Origin: SAR86 cluster bacterium AG-313-D11
GTDB taxonomy: Bacteria > Pseudomonadota > Gammaproteobacteria > Magnimaribacterales > D2472
Assembly: GCA_003284215.1 (NCBI GenBank)
Contig: QBVW01000001.1
Coordinates: forward strand, 276,127 to 340,126
Reading direction: 5' to 3'
Length of the DNA stretch: 64,000 nucleotides
This document shows, piece by piece, positions 54,595 through 63,641 of the stretch (positions are counted from its first letter, which is position 1; each line of letters opens with the position of its first letter). The position numbers and the translations under genes are program-made. A model generated the notes under the pieces. It was not told the origin of the DNA and ran no database searches. It saw only the letters and a program-made list of their open reading frames with translations.

Positions 54595-55930
54595 CAAGAC
54601 CTAAAAATGATAAGAAGCCTATTACATCAGTCACAGTTGTTACAACCACGCTTCCAGCAATAGCTGGATCTTGATCAAATTTTTGTAAAATTATTGGAAT
54701 AAAAATACCTGCTATTGCAGAACAGACCAGGTTCACCACCATGGCAACACAAATCAAAGTTGCAATAATTATATTCTCAAACCAAAAATATGTAATTCCT
54801 CCAACCATAATGGATAGAATGATTCCGTTTACGATTGATACTGCTACTTCACGTTTATATAGCCATTTTAGATTTGAATGATTAATTTGTTGCAGGGTTA
54901 ATCCCCTAATCATGATTGTCAGAGTTTGGGTCCCCGCAACTCCACCCATGCTTGCAACAATAGGCATTAGAATAGCTAAATATACTATTTGATCAATGGT
55001 TGCTTGAAAGAGGCTTATTGTTATTGATGCGATAAAAGCAGTCAAAAGATTAATTGATAGCCATAAAATTCTACTTCTTGCTGCTCTCGCAGGTGAAGCA
55101 AACGTATCTTCAGCAACTCCCGCCATTCCAAGAAAATTTTGATCTGCATCTTCCATAATCACATCAACAACATCATCAATAGTTACTCTTCCAATTAACT
55201 TTGATTCATCATCTATCACTGGTGCTGATACCCAATCATTTTGTTCAAATAGTCTTGAAACATCTTTATCATTTAAATTCGCTTCTAACGGTTGAATTCC
55301 AGTTTCCATTAACTCTCTTACATTCAGACTAGGATCAGATACAACGATTAAAGAAATTGGCAATGAGCCTAGATATTTATTTTCTCTTGAAACAACAAAA
55401 ATTTGATCAGTGTTTTTTGGTAACTCTCGTTGAGCTCGAAGATACCTCATTACAACCTCAAGGTTATGTTTTGGCCTTACACTTATAATATCGGTATTCA
55501 TCAATCCACCAGCTGAATCTTCTGGATATTCTAGGGCCTCCTGAATTCTCTGCCTGTCCCTTTTAGACATCCCTGATAAAATATTTTCAGTTTTTTGATT
55601 TGGGAGAATCTGAAGAATATCGACAATCTCATCAAGCTCTAAGTCTCTTATTATAGTAATTAATTCCTCAGGCGAGATCTCTGAGATAAGCTCTTGCTGA
55701 ATTTCATCATGCAACTCAGCAATAATCTCGCCCTCATCTTGTACTTCAATCAGAGACCATAAAAACTTTCTTTCTTTGGGCGGCAAAGATTCTATACTAT
55801 GCGCTACTTCAGAGGGATGCATGCCAGATAAAATTCTCTTGATTTGATTAATGGAGGGCTCAACTTCTTGCCCCTGAATGCTTTTTAGGAGATCATCAGA
55901 TGAGAAGTGGCGAGGTTTTCTCTCAGTCAT
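54575..55930 (-). CDS. mgtE: Magnesium transporter MgtE
   Basis: MgtE, 451 residues, is a magnesium channel. It has the superhelical N domain (about 25-130), a CBS pair (about 135-260) that gates on cytosolic magnesium, a plug helix and five membrane helices (about 285-450). The P-x-x-x-x-x-x-G-V-A-G-T-Q-T-L segment and the late D-P-A-I-A-G-S motif are typical of the pore. A TAGAAT box ends 8 bases before the ATG and no strong Shine-Dalgarno is seen. Confidence 0.94.
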   Translation of the reverse strand: MTERKPRHFSSDDLLKSIQGQEVEPSINQIKRILSGMHPSEVAHSIESLPPKERKFLWSLIEVQDEGEIIAELHDEIQQELISEISPEELITIIRDLELDEIVDILQILPNQKTENILSGMSKRDRQRIQEALEYPEDSAGGLMNTDIISVRPKHNLEVVMRYLRAQRELPKNTDQIFVVSRENKYLGSLPISLIVVSDPSLNVRELMETGIQPLEANLNDKDVSRLFEQNDWVSAPVIDDESKLIGRVTIDDVVDVIMEDADQNFLGMAGVAEDTFASPARAARSRILWLSINLLTAFIASITISLFQATIDQIVYLAILMPIVASMGGVAGTQTLTIMIRGLTLQQINHSNLKWLYKREVAVSIVNGIILSIMVGGITYFWFENIIIATLICVAMVVNLVCSAIAGIFIPIILQKFDQDPAIAGSVVVTTVTDVIGFLSFLGLATLFLV

Positions 55931-55937
55931 AGCTTCA

Positions 55938-55943
55938 ATTCTA
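55938..55943 (-). promoter_or_regulatory. -10-like box just before mgtE
   Basis: TAGAAT on the minus strand is one mismatch from TATAAT, with 7 bases to the ATG, inside the 30 bp gap after rpoN. It would give mgtE an independent, nearly leaderless transcript. Confidence 0.35.
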
Positions 55944-55960
55944 ACTCACTAAATTATGAA

Positions 55961-57226
55961 TTATCTATTTCTTGAACTAGGTAGATTTATTTTTTTTCGA
56001 TATTTTGAGATTGTTCTTCGGGCTAAGTTAAATCCTCGTTGATTAAGCAAATCAGAAATCTTCTGATCGCTTAACTTTTTACTCTCCTCTTTGACTATTC
56101 TTTGAATTTCTTCCATTAACTGCATGGGTGTGACTTTTCTAGTTTTAGATACAGAGCTCGCTAATAGTGATTTCATAGAAATAGCACCTTTAGGTGTTTG
56201 AATATATTTTGACCTTAGAATTCTTGAAACAGTTGACGGACTGATCTTTAATTCTTTTGCAAGTTCAATATTAGACACTGGTTTTAATTCAGCAGATTTG
56301 TTTGATAAAAATTCAGCTTGTATTTTGCAAATCAATGTACCTACATTTTGAACAGTTTCATTTCTTTTATTTATTGCTCTGATCAACCATTTTGCTTCAC
56401 TCATTTTTTCTTTTAATTCTTTGCCAGCTTCATTTTTCTTATTTTTTACCAATGCTTCTAAATCTTGATCAAGACTAATCATGGGAAAGTTGTCTTTTTT
56501 AAAGTAGACATTAAAATTTTGATCATCATCTGGAATTACCTCTAAGTCTGGCTGGATGATATGTGTCGATTCAAATCCCAAACCAGGTGAAAGATCGCAT
56601 TTTTTAATTTTTGTAAGCACAGTTTCAACAGCATGCTCAGAGTAATGCATGGTTAAATCAATTTTTGCGCTATCAAAACTTGAAAATTGAGGATTAAATA
56701 AAATTTTATATGCAATTTCTAGTTCCTCTGTTGAAATTTCTTTTTTCTTTAGTTGTATGTAGATTGATTCCTTAAAACTTCTCGCACCAATACCTGCTGG
56801 GTCTAGATCATGAATAATATTAATTAACACATCTTCAATCTCTTTTATGGAATATGCGTATTCCATCATTTCCTCAATTTCATCTAGGTCCATATGCAAT
56901 AACCCGTTTTCTTCTAGTGACTGAATAATTGCTAACGCAATCTTTTTTTCTGCATTTCTTAGCTTTATATCTTCTAGCTGGCTTTTGAGATGATTTTGCA
57001 AAGTTAATTCATTTGGTAAATTCTCAAGAAGATTATCGCCATCAAAGTTTGAATTGAATTTATGATCAAAATCTTTTTTAAGAAAAGGATTTTCATCTAT
57101 CTCATTATTAATTTTATTAATAATTTCAAGTCTTGAGAGCTGAAGAAGATCTATAGATTTTTTAAGTTGTGGAGTAATCGACAGCTGTTGATTTTGTTTG
57201 AATTCTCTTACAAGCTTTATCGCCAT
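55961..57226 (-). CDS. rpoN: RNA polymerase sigma-54 factor RpoN
   Basis: This is a 421-residue sigma-54. Region I (about 10-50) begins with the Q-Q-L-S-I-T-P-Q-L activator-contact segment. The acidic region II is almost absent, which explains the short length (E. coli 477). The core-binding region and helix-turn-helix (about 310-350) follow. The RpoN box A-R-R-T-I-S-K-Y-R-K is at 402-411. It follows lptB by 3 bases, the common gammaproteobacterial position. No bacterial enhancer-binding activator is in the window. Confidence 0.95.
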   Translation of the reverse strand: MAIKLVREFKQNQQLSITPQLKKSIDLLQLSRLEIINKINNEIDENPFLKKDFDHKFNSNFDGDNLLENLPNELTLQNHLKSQLEDIKLRNAEKKIALAIIQSLEENGLLHMDLDEIEEMMEYAYSIKEIEDVLINIIHDLDPAGIGARSFKESIYIQLKKKEISTEELEIAYKILFNPQFSSFDSAKIDLTMHYSEHAVETVLTKIKKCDLSPGLGFESTHIIQPDLEVIPDDDQNFNVYFKKDNFPMISLDQDLEALVKNKKNEAGKELKEKMSEAKWLIRAINKRNETVQNVGTLICKIQAEFLSNKSAELKPVSNIELAKELKISPSTVSRILRSKYIQTPKGAISMKSLLASSVSKTRKVTPMQLMEEIQRIVKEESKKLSDQKISDLLNQRGFNLARRTISKYRKKINLPSSRNR

Positions 57227-57229
57227 TAC

Positions 57230-57955
57230 TTACGAAAACATCTGACCAAAATATTTCTGCTTAACGTGAGCATTCTCTTTTAGACTCTTCTCGTTTCCCT
57301 CAGCAATGACACTTCCTTCGCTGAGAATGATAGCTCTGTTACATATGCTTAAAGTTTCTCTAACATTATGATCAGTTATTAAAATTGAAATATTTTTTTT
57401 ACAAATCTCTTTAAGCAATTCTTTTATTTCCTCAACTGCTATAGGATCAATGCCTGCAAATGGCTCATCTAGAAGGATGATACTTGGCTCACAAATTAAA
57501 GTTCGAGCTATTTCAACTTTTCTCCTTTGCCCCCCTGACAGCATTCTTCCCTTCGTTTGCAGAATGTTATTTAGATCAAAGTCATCTATAATTTTTGTTA
57601 GTTTTTTTGTTTTCTGCTCAGTATCTCCATTGGATAATTCAGCTATTCCTAAAAGATTACTCTCAACACTTAGATCTGGAAAAATTGATGCCTCTTGAGG
57701 CAAATAACCCAATCCTAGATTTGCTCTGGCATGCATTGGATTATTTGAAACATCTTTATCATTAATAAATACTTTGCCTTTATTAGGAAAAATTAACCCA
57801 GCAGCTATATAAAAAGCTGTGGTTTTGCCTGCCCCATTTGGACCCAGTAAACCTACAATTTCTTTTGCTCCAACTGAAAAACTAACATCTGATAGAATCT
57901 TATTCGAGCCAAGTGTTTTTTCGATATTGGTTAGAGTTAGACGGTTACTATTCAT
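57230..57955 (-). CDS. lptB: LPS export ABC transporter ATPase LptB
   Basis: LptB, 241 residues, is the cytoplasmic ATPase that powers LptFG. Walker A G-P-N-G-A-G-K-T is near 38-45, the signature L-S-G-G-Q-R-R near 138-144 and Walker B I-I-L-L-D-E-P close after. I chose the ATG at 57955, which gives the typical N-terminus and overlaps lptA by 8 bases. The longer frame to 57997 lies within lptA and adds no similarity. Confidence 0.96.
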   Translation of the reverse strand: MNSNRLTLTNIEKTLGSNKILSDVSFSVGAKEIVGLLGPNGAGKTTAFYIAAGLIFPNKGKVFINDKDVSNNPMHARANLGLGYLPQEASIFPDLSVESNLLGIAELSNGDTEQKTKKLTKIIDDFDLNNILQTKGRMLSGGQRRKVEIARTLICEPSIILLDEPFAGIDPIAVEEIKELLKEICKKNISILITDHNVRETLSICNRAIILSEGSVIAEGNEKSLKENAHVKQKYFGQMFS

Positions 57956-58349
57956 TTGCGCTGATTTTATATGCAATAAAATTAGATGTAATTGCATTTC
58001 CTTCGTTTAAAAGCTTTGCATTTCCAATTAAATGCATAGATTCATTTGGATATATTACAAATTTTTCTGCTTCGCCATCTATTGCATCAGACTGAATGGT
58101 TGCTGGATCTCCATATATTTCTAATTTTTCATCTTGATGACTAAGCATGGCATTAGAACCTTTTATAATATAGCTATTAATTTCTATTGTAATATTGTCT
58201 TGAAAGGTTAATTTTCTAGTTTTTTCATCAATTGTGACTTGATTTGCTTGAATTGAAATATTTTGAAGGGTTGAGTAATCTTCTGAAGCCACGCTAGGAA
58301 GATATAAATACCCCACTATAATTAATAAGATCTTACACTTTTGAGACAT
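57948..58349 (-). CDS. lptA: LPS transport periplasmic protein LptA
   Basis: LptA, 133 residues, has a signal peptide (cleavage probably after Ala21) and one OstA-like beta-jellyroll with repeated short strands. It forms the periplasmic bridge between LptC and LptD. It is short compared with E. coli LptA (185). Upstream, kdsD ends 9 bases before its ATG, so lptC and kdsC, which normally lie between, are missing here. Confidence 0.87.
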   Translation of the reverse strand: MSQKCKILLIIVGYLYLPSVASEDYSTLQNISIQANQVTIDEKTRKLTFQDNITIEINSYIIKGSNAMLSHQDEKLEIYGDPATIQSDAIDGEAEKFVIYPNESMHLIGNAKLLNEGNAITSNFIAYKISANE

Positions 58350-58358
58350 TTTTTTGCT

Positions 58359-59333
58359 TTAAATAATTCCTGCTTCAAGAAGCTGGTGCATTGTAATAAT
58401 ACCCATGCTGTTGCCACCGTTTGTTGAGGAATTAACTACTAGGCTAAAAATTTTATCTTTTTCCATAATTTCAGCAGCATCAATTGCAAGAGCATCACTT
58501 TGAATGCTTTTAAAATTAGTAGTCATAACATCCTTAATAGGAGTTTTATTTAGATCGATTTCATTATTGAGACATCTTCTTAGGTCACCATCTGTAAAAA
58601 TCCCTATTACTTTTTCTTCATTTGAAACCAGAGTTACCCCAAGTTTTTTTTCAGTTATTACCAATAATGCATCTTTTAAATACGTAGCTTGATTAACAAT
58701 TGGTGTCTGCTCATTCATCACTGCTAAATCTTGAACAAGTGTAGTAAGTTTTTTTCCAAGTTGTCCTGCTGGATGAGATTTCGCAAAATCATCTTTACCA
58801 AATCCACGAGCTTCCAATAAAGCAATCGCTAGGGCATCTCCAAACACTAAAGCAATTGTAGTTGAAGAGGTTGGAGCTAAATCTAACGGACAAGCTTCTT
58901 CATCAGCATTTATCACCAAATTAATTTTGCCAGCTTTTGCTATAGTTGATTGATCATTATTAGTAAGGGTAAAAATATTTGTAGTTGAGCGTTTCAATGC
59001 AGGCAAAATCTCTATTATCTCTTTTGTTTGTCCTGAATTAGACAAAATTAAGATAGCATCTTGCTTGCTGATCATTCCTAAATCTCCATGGGCTGCTTCA
59101 GTTGGATGTATAAAAAATGATGAAGTTCCAGTGCTAGATAATGTTGCTGAAATTTTTTGAGCTATATGACCAGATTTACCTATCCCCATTAAAATTAATT
59201 TGCCTTTTATGTCGAGAATATTTGAGCATAGACTCTCAAAATCTGGTTTTATTTGATTGCTTAAACTCATTACAGCCTTTGACTCTATTTCAATTACCTT
59301 TAGTGCCGAGCTGATAAAATTCTTATCTTTCAT
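58359..59333 (-). CDS. kdsD: D-arabinose 5-phosphate isomerase
   Basis: KdsD, 324 residues, makes arabinose 5-phosphate for KDO, the LPS core sugar. An N-terminal SIS domain (about 30-185) has the G-I-G-K-S-G-H-I motif and the H-P-T-E-A-x-H-G-D-L-G segment. A CBS pair (about 205-324) follows. It is divergent from mlaC with only 39 bases between the two ATGs, and no Shine-Dalgarno is visible. A TATGAA near its ATG is a weak -10. Confidence 0.94.
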   Translation of the reverse strand: MKDKNFISSALKVIEIESKAVMSLSNQIKPDFESLCSNILDIKGKLILMGIGKSGHIAQKISATLSSTGTSSFFIHPTEAAHGDLGMISKQDAILILSNSGQTKEIIEILPALKRSTTNIFTLTNNDQSTIAKAGKINLVINADEEACPLDLAPTSSTTIALVFGDALAIALLEARGFGKDDFAKSHPAGQLGKKLTTLVQDLAVMNEQTPIVNQATYLKDALLVITEKKLGVTLVSNEEKVIGIFTDGDLRRCLNNEIDLNKTPIKDVMTTNFKSIQSDALAIDAAEIMEKDKIFSLVVNSSTNGGNSMGIITMHQLLEAGII

Positions 59334-59357
59334 ATTACATTCATAGTTTTTTACTAA

Positions 59358-59366
59358 TGTTATAAT
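59358..59366 (+). promoter_or_regulatory. Extended -10 box predicting a leaderless mlaC transcript
   Basis: TGT plus TATAAT (hexamer 59361-59366) is a perfect extended -10 with 6 bases to the mlaC ATG, so +1 should be the A of the start codon. No Shine-Dalgarno exists. The promoter must share the 39 bp gap with that of kdsD. Confidence 0.6.
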
Positions 59367-59372
59367 ACATTT

Positions 59373-59987
59373 ATGAATACTACTTTAAAATCTCTAGCAT
59401 TTTTTATTGGATTTATGTGCCTTCATAGCAATGCAGTGAGCGCTTCTAATCCTCATGAATTTATTGATCTTCGGGCTCAAGAGATGGTCTCCATCATAAG
59501 AAATAATCAAGAATTATATTCCAATGATCCTGAGTTATTTAAAGATAAAATCAACGTGGTTTTTGAACCAATGGTAGATTTCAGGAGAGTTGGCGCAAGT
59601 GTTATGGGTAAAAAATATTATCTTGCTGCATCAGCAGCTCAGAGACTTCAATTTATTCAATCTTTTAAAACTTCACTTCTTGATACATATTCCTCAACCT
59701 TGGCTCAATGGGGCGATCAAAAAATTGTTACTATTTTTCCAGAAGAGTCAGTATATAAAAGAACAGAGGATGTCCAGCAGAATTTAATTACTGCTAGTAA
59801 TGTTTATCCCATCACCTACAAAGTAAGGAAAGATAAAAATGGAAATTGGTTAATCATTAATATAATTGTAAATGGAGTCAACTTAGGTCTTACTTTTAGA
59901 AATCAATTTCAAGCGCTGGCACAAGAGCATAATGAAAATATTGATGAGATCATAAAGCATTGGACTTCTGATGCTAACCTTGAATAA
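59373..59987 (+). CDS. mlaC: Phospholipid-binding periplasmic protein MlaC
   Basis: MlaC, 204 residues, shuttles phospholipids between the outer-membrane MlaA complex and the inner-membrane MlaFEDB transporter. A signal peptide (cleavage after about Ala24) precedes the Tol-tolerance/Ttg2D domain, with the conserved D-F-R-R-V...M-G segment and the G-V-N-L-G-x-x-x-R-x-Q-F ending. In E. coli it sits in mlaFEDCB; here mlaF, mlaE, mlaD and mlaB are all absent around it. ibaG follows 20 bases later. Confidence 0.92.
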   Translation: MNTTLKSLAFFIGFMCLHSNAVSASNPHEFIDLRAQEMVSIIRNNQELYSNDPELFKDKINVVFEPMVDFRRVGASVMGKKYYLAASAAQRLQFIQSFKTSLLDTYSSTLAQWGDQKIVTIFPEESVYKRTEDVQQNLITASNVYPITYKVRKDKNGNWLIINIIVNGVNLGLTFRNQFQALAQEHNENIDEIIKHWTSDANLE

Positions 59988-60007
59988 CCTTCCACTAAAA
60001 ATATCTA

Positions 60008-60229
60008 ATGGATATAACTAACCTTCTTAAATTGAACTTTCCTGAGGCTGAAATATCTTTTGATGGCGAGGACTGCAATTCAAAAGTATTGATTGTGAGC
60101 AGACAATTTGATGGGCTGAGTACTATCCAAAGACATAAACTAGTATTGAGTACTTTAAAAGATTTTTTTCAGTCAGGTGAATTACATGCTTTAAGTTTAA
60201 TTACAAAATCCCCCTCAGAAATGAGCTAA
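60008..60229 (+). CDS. ibaG: BolA/IbaG family protein
   Basis: This is a 73-residue BolA-like protein with the class's alpha-beta fold. It includes the basic R-H-K-L-V segment and the final H-A-L-S-L-x-T-K-S-P strand. BolA-type proteins partner monothiol glutaredoxins in iron-sulfur handling. Its place before murA matches E. coli ibaG. It ends 2 bases before murA. Confidence 0.88.
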   Translation: MDITNLLKLNFPEAEISFDGEDCNSKVLIVSRQFDGLSTIQRHKLVLSTLKDFFQSGELHALSLITKSPSEMS

Positions 60230-60231
60230 TT

Positions 60232-61491
60232 ATGGAAAAACTAAAAATCATCGGCGGAAATAGACTCTCTGGCTCTATTTCTTGCTCAGGAGCTAAAAAT
60301 GCTGCTTTACCAATGCTTGCGGCAACAATATTAAGTGACAAGGCTATAACTTTTAAAAATTTACCTTACCTTCAAGATATTACAACAATGTTTGAAATCT
60401 TGGGATCAATGGGAGCCGATATCACTTTAAATGAGACTATGGATTTTACTATTTCTACAGCTAATCTTCATGATTTTGAAGCTCGTTATGAGCTTGTTAA
60501 AACAATGCGGGCTTCTATTCTGGTTCTTGGATCTCTTGTTGCTCGTCATGGTTTTGCAAGGATCGCTTTGCCCGGAGGGTGTGCGATTGGATCTAGACCA
60601 GTCGACTTTCACTTAGACGCATTAGAAAAACTTGGAGCAAAAATTGAGTTAAAAAATGGGTACATTGAAGCAAGCTCTAAAAAGTTAAAAGGTTGTGAAA
60701 TTAACTTTCCAGGAGTTTCTGTAACTGGCACAGAAAATATTATGATGGCAGCTGTGCTTGCAGAAGGCCAAACAATATTGCGAAATGTTGCAAAGGAACC
60801 AGAGGTTGAAGATTTAGCAGATTTTTTAAAATCTATGGGAGCAAAAATAGAGGGAGCTGGCACTGATGAAATTACAATTGATGGTGTAGATGATCTGCAG
60901 GGATCTATTTTTTCGATTCCTGCCGATAGGATAGAAGCTGGAACTTATTTAATTGCAGCAGCTATTACAGCAGGTGACATAACAATTTCGGAGATTGATC
61001 CTTTTCGCATGAATAATATTCTTGATAAGTTAAAGCTTAGTGGCGCAACTATTAAGGTTGGAAATAATGATATCCATTTGAGCATGAAAAATGGCTCAAT
61101 TTCACCTGTAGATATTTCAACAGCTCCATTTCCAGGATTTCCAACTGACATGCAAGCACAGTTTACGGTTCTGAATTCCCTTTCAGACGGATCAGCTGTT
61201 GTTACTGAAAATGTATTTGAAAACAGATTTATGCACGTTCAGGAGTTGAATAGAATGGGATGTGACATAACAGTTAAAGGCAGTAACGCAATTATCAAAG
61301 GCGTTTCTTCTCTTAATGGAGCACCAGTTATGGCAACAGATCTTCGTGCTTCTGCAAGTTTAATTTTGGCAGGACTGTGTGCTGACGGAGAAACTATTGT
61401 GGATCGTATTTATCATATAGATAGAGGCTATGAGAGAATCGAAGAAAAACTTTCCTATTTAGGGGCAGATATTACCAGATTACCAAATTAG
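60232..61491 (+). CDS. murA: UDP-N-acetylglucosamine 1-carboxyvinyltransferase
   Basis: MurA, 419 residues, carries out the first committed step of peptidoglycan synthesis, adding enolpyruvate to UDP-GlcNAc. Lys22 in the S-G-A-K-N-A-A segment and the catalytic Cys117 in P-G-G-C-A-I-G are present. A Cys at that position implies the usual fosfomycin-binding residue. Length equals E. coli MurA. Its last 4 bases overlap degS tail to tail. Confidence 0.97.
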   Translation: MEKLKIIGGNRLSGSISCSGAKNAALPMLAATILSDKAITFKNLPYLQDITTMFEILGSMGADITLNETMDFTISTANLHDFEARYELVKTMRASILVLGSLVARHGFARIALPGGCAIGSRPVDFHLDALEKLGAKIELKNGYIEASSKKLKGCEINFPGVSVTGTENIMMAAVLAEGQTILRNVAKEPEVEDLADFLKSMGAKIEGAGTDEITIDGVDDLQGSIFSIPADRIEAGTYLIAAAITAGDITISEIDPFRMNNILDKLKLSGATIKVGNNDIHLSMKNGSISPVDISTAPFPGFPTDMQAQFTVLNSLSDGSAVVTENVFENRFMHVQELNRMGCDITVKGSNAIIKGVSSLNGAPVMATDLRASASLILAGLCADGETIVDRIYHIDRGYERIEEKLSYLGADITRLPN

Positions 61492-62489
61492 CTTGGAGAA
61501 GCCTCAGTTGTAATCTTAAGAATTTCAACTTTAGAGTTTTGTAGAATTTCAAAATTAATTTCATCACCCGTAAATGAATTATTTATAGCCTGAATTAAAT
61601 TTTCCCATGAAGGGGCTTGATTATTTATGGAGATAATAATGGATCCCGGTCTAACTTTACCGGTATTAAACAGAGGCCCATATTCTTTAAGTTCTACAAT
61701 TTCAAGACCAATCATTACTTTGTTATTAAAAAAGAACCTCTTAAGTTTTACTCTAAAATCTCCAATCCATGATCTTTTTACTGATCCATATTTAATTATC
61801 TCAGAAGCAAGATTTATTAATTTATTAGCTGGAAGAGCAAAACCAATTCCAGCATAAGAACCAGTCTTTGAAAAAATCTTTGTATTCATTCCAATTAGAT
61901 TGCCTTTATGATTAATCAAAGCTCCACCAGAATTTCCTGGGTTTATAGCTGCATCAGTTTGAATAAGCTCAAGGTAAGGATTGCCATAATCTCTTCCAGT
62001 TGCACTAATTATCCCGCTTGTAAATGTTTTGCCTAAACCAAATGCATTCCCAATTGCAATTACCTGATCACCTATTTGAACCGTTGAGCTATTTGATACC
62101 TCAATAGGCTTTAAAATATCCATTGTCGATATTTTAATTACTGCAAGATCAGACCGTTCATCAAAACCGATTAAGGAAGCTGGATAAACTAGACCATCAT
62201 CCAACTCTACTTCAACAATCTTTGTTCCACTTATTACATGTAGGTTAGTAATGATATATCCATCATCGGAAATTATAATTCCAGAGCCAATAAGGTTATT
62301 TGCTGATCTTTCATCAAATAATCTAGCGTCAATATTTTTTTTAGAGCTTATATTGATTACTGAAGCTGATGCTTTTGAAATTGCACTAACGTAACCATTG
62401 TTATTCGACATATTTGTATAGAGATATGTCAAAATACCAATCAAGATTAAAAAATTTATCCTTGAAAGTTTGTTATTAAAAAATTTCAT
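61488..62489 (-). CDS. degS: DegS-like membrane-anchored serine protease
   Basis: This 333-residue HtrA-type protease has an N-terminal membrane anchor (about 9-26), a trypsin-like domain with triad His84, Asp114 and Ser187 (G-N-S-G-G), and one PDZ domain (about 235-330). One PDZ and an anchor make it DegS-like rather than DegP/DegQ. In E. coli DegS cleaves RseA to start the sigma-E envelope response. It sits near zapE-rplM as in E. coli. The divergent start of zapE is only 20 bases away. Confidence 0.87.
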   Translation of the reverse strand: MKFFNNKLSRINFLILIGILTYLYTNMSNNNGYVSAISKASASVINISSKKNIDARLFDERSANNLIGSGIIISDDGYIITNLHVISGTKIVEVELDDGLVYPASLIGFDERSDLAVIKISTMDILKPIEVSNSSTVQIGDQVIAIGNAFGLGKTFTSGIISATGRDYGNPYLELIQTDAAINPGNSGGALINHKGNLIGMNTKIFSKTGSYAGIGFALPANKLINLASEIIKYGSVKRSWIGDFRVKLKRFFFNNKVMIGLEIVELKEYGPLFNTGKVRPGSIIISINNQAPSWENLIQAINNSFTGDEINFEILQNSKVEILKITTEASPS

Positions 62490-62495
62490 ATGATC

Positions 62496-62504
62496 ATTAA
62501 ATCA
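62496..62504 (-). promoter_or_regulatory. Extended -10 box predicting a leaderless degS transcript
   Basis: On the minus strand TGA plus TTTAAT (hexamer 62501-62496) is one mismatch from consensus with an extended TG, and 6 bases separate it from the degS ATG. There is no Shine-Dalgarno. The box lies in the 20 bp gap to zapE. Confidence 0.5.
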
Positions 62505-62509
62505 ATAAT

Positions 62510-63559
62510 ATGAAGGATATAAAAGTTGTACTTGAGAATTTATCTGCTCAAGGAATAAAGCTTGATGATGCGCAAGCTTTATTTCTAAAAGCTTTTATTG
62601 AGCAGGACTCACTTTACGAACCCCCAACATTTTTTTCAAAAAATCATAATAGTGCTAATTTATATCTTTGGGGACCAGTGGGCAGGGGCAAAACAATGTT
62701 GCTACAGGCGCTTCAAGATTCATATTTTTTAGATGCGGGCCAATTCCACTTTATAGAATTTATGCAGCTTGTGCATAAAAAATTATCTGAATTTTCAGGA
62801 AATAGCGATCCATTGCTCAAAGTTGTAAAGAGTCTTTCAAATGATTACAAAATTATTTTTATAGATGAATTTCAAATTGAGGATATTGCTGACGCGATGA
62901 TTATCGGTACTTTAATTGAAGCATTATCCAATAAAGGAATAAGGGTTTTGATTTCTTCTAACTCACACCCAGATAATCTCTACAAAGATGGTCTCCAAAG
63001 AGCTAAATTTTTAAAAACAATAAAATTAATTAATAAAAATTTTTTTATTTACAATCTCATAGGTAATGAAGACTATAGGCTAAGAGAAATTGCCAAGTTC
63101 GATAGTTCTGCAGAGGATATAAATTGTGACAACTCCGTTAAGGATTTCTTGCAGCAAACCTTTCAAAAAGAGATCACTGAAAAGTCTGAATTTTCAGTAA
63201 ACAATAGAATATTCAATTGCTTGGGTTGCTCTGATAAGTTTCTTTGGCTCTCTTTTAAAGATTTTTTTTCTTTGCCCTGTGCGAGCAATGACTTTATCGA
63301 AATTGTGAAAAAATTTGAATGGGTATTTATCAATAATTTTCATCCCTGTAATGACGACCATATTGATAAACTAAGAAGATTTATAAGTTTTATTGATATT
63401 ACTTATCAAGAAAAACAAAAATTAAAATTTTTTTATAATCCAAATTTGATTAATAACTTATATTCTGGATATCAGTTACAGCATCTATGGGCCAGAACTG
63501 AAAGCAGGCTCCATCAAATAGCAACAACAAAATATCTTCAAAATTTAGAGAAAAACTAA
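62510..63559 (+). CDS. zapE: Cell division ATPase ZapE (AFG1 family)
   Basis: ZapE is a 349-residue AAA+-like ATPase that acts at the constricting Z ring, mainly under stress. Walker A G-P-V-G-R-G-K-T is at 55-62 and Walker B I-I-F-I-D-E-F at 115-121. The L-I-S-S-N-S sensor segment follows. Length is close to E. coli ZapE (375). It lies upstream of rplM in the same direction, as in many gammaproteobacteria. No Shine-Dalgarno is visible. Confidence 0.92.
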   Translation: MKDIKVVLENLSAQGIKLDDAQALFLKAFIEQDSLYEPPTFFSKNHNSANLYLWGPVGRGKTMLLQALQDSYFLDAGQFHFIEFMQLVHKKLSEFSGNSDPLLKVVKSLSNDYKIIFIDEFQIEDIADAMIIGTLIEALSNKGIRVLISSNSHPDNLYKDGLQRAKFLKTIKLINKNFFIYNLIGNEDYRLREIAKFDSSAEDINCDNSVKDFLQQTFQKEITEKSEFSVNNRIFNCLGCSDKFLWLSFKDFFSLPCASNDFIEIVKKFEWVFINNFHPCNDDHIDKLRRFISFIDITYQEKQKLKFFYNPNLINNLYSGYQLQHLWARTESRLHQIATTKYLQNLEKN

Positions 63560-63577
63560 ACTAAATGAATTAAAATA

Positions 63578-63606
63578 TTGATTAAATTACGCGTAAACAT
63601 TAACAT
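63578..63606 (+). promoter_or_regulatory. Candidate promoter of rplM
   Basis: TTGATT (63578-63583) and TAACAT (63601-63606) lie 17 bases apart in the 82-base gap after zapE. They predict a start near 63613 and a leader of about 29 A/T-rich bases with no Shine-Dalgarno. Confidence 0.35.
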
Positions 63607-63641
63607 TCGCATCTAATTTTTTTCTTTAAACATAAAAAGTA

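Noticed and set aside
57956-57997. A 14-residue extension of LptB
   Set aside because: It lies within lptA and adds residues not found in LptB; the ATG at 57955 gives the standard start.
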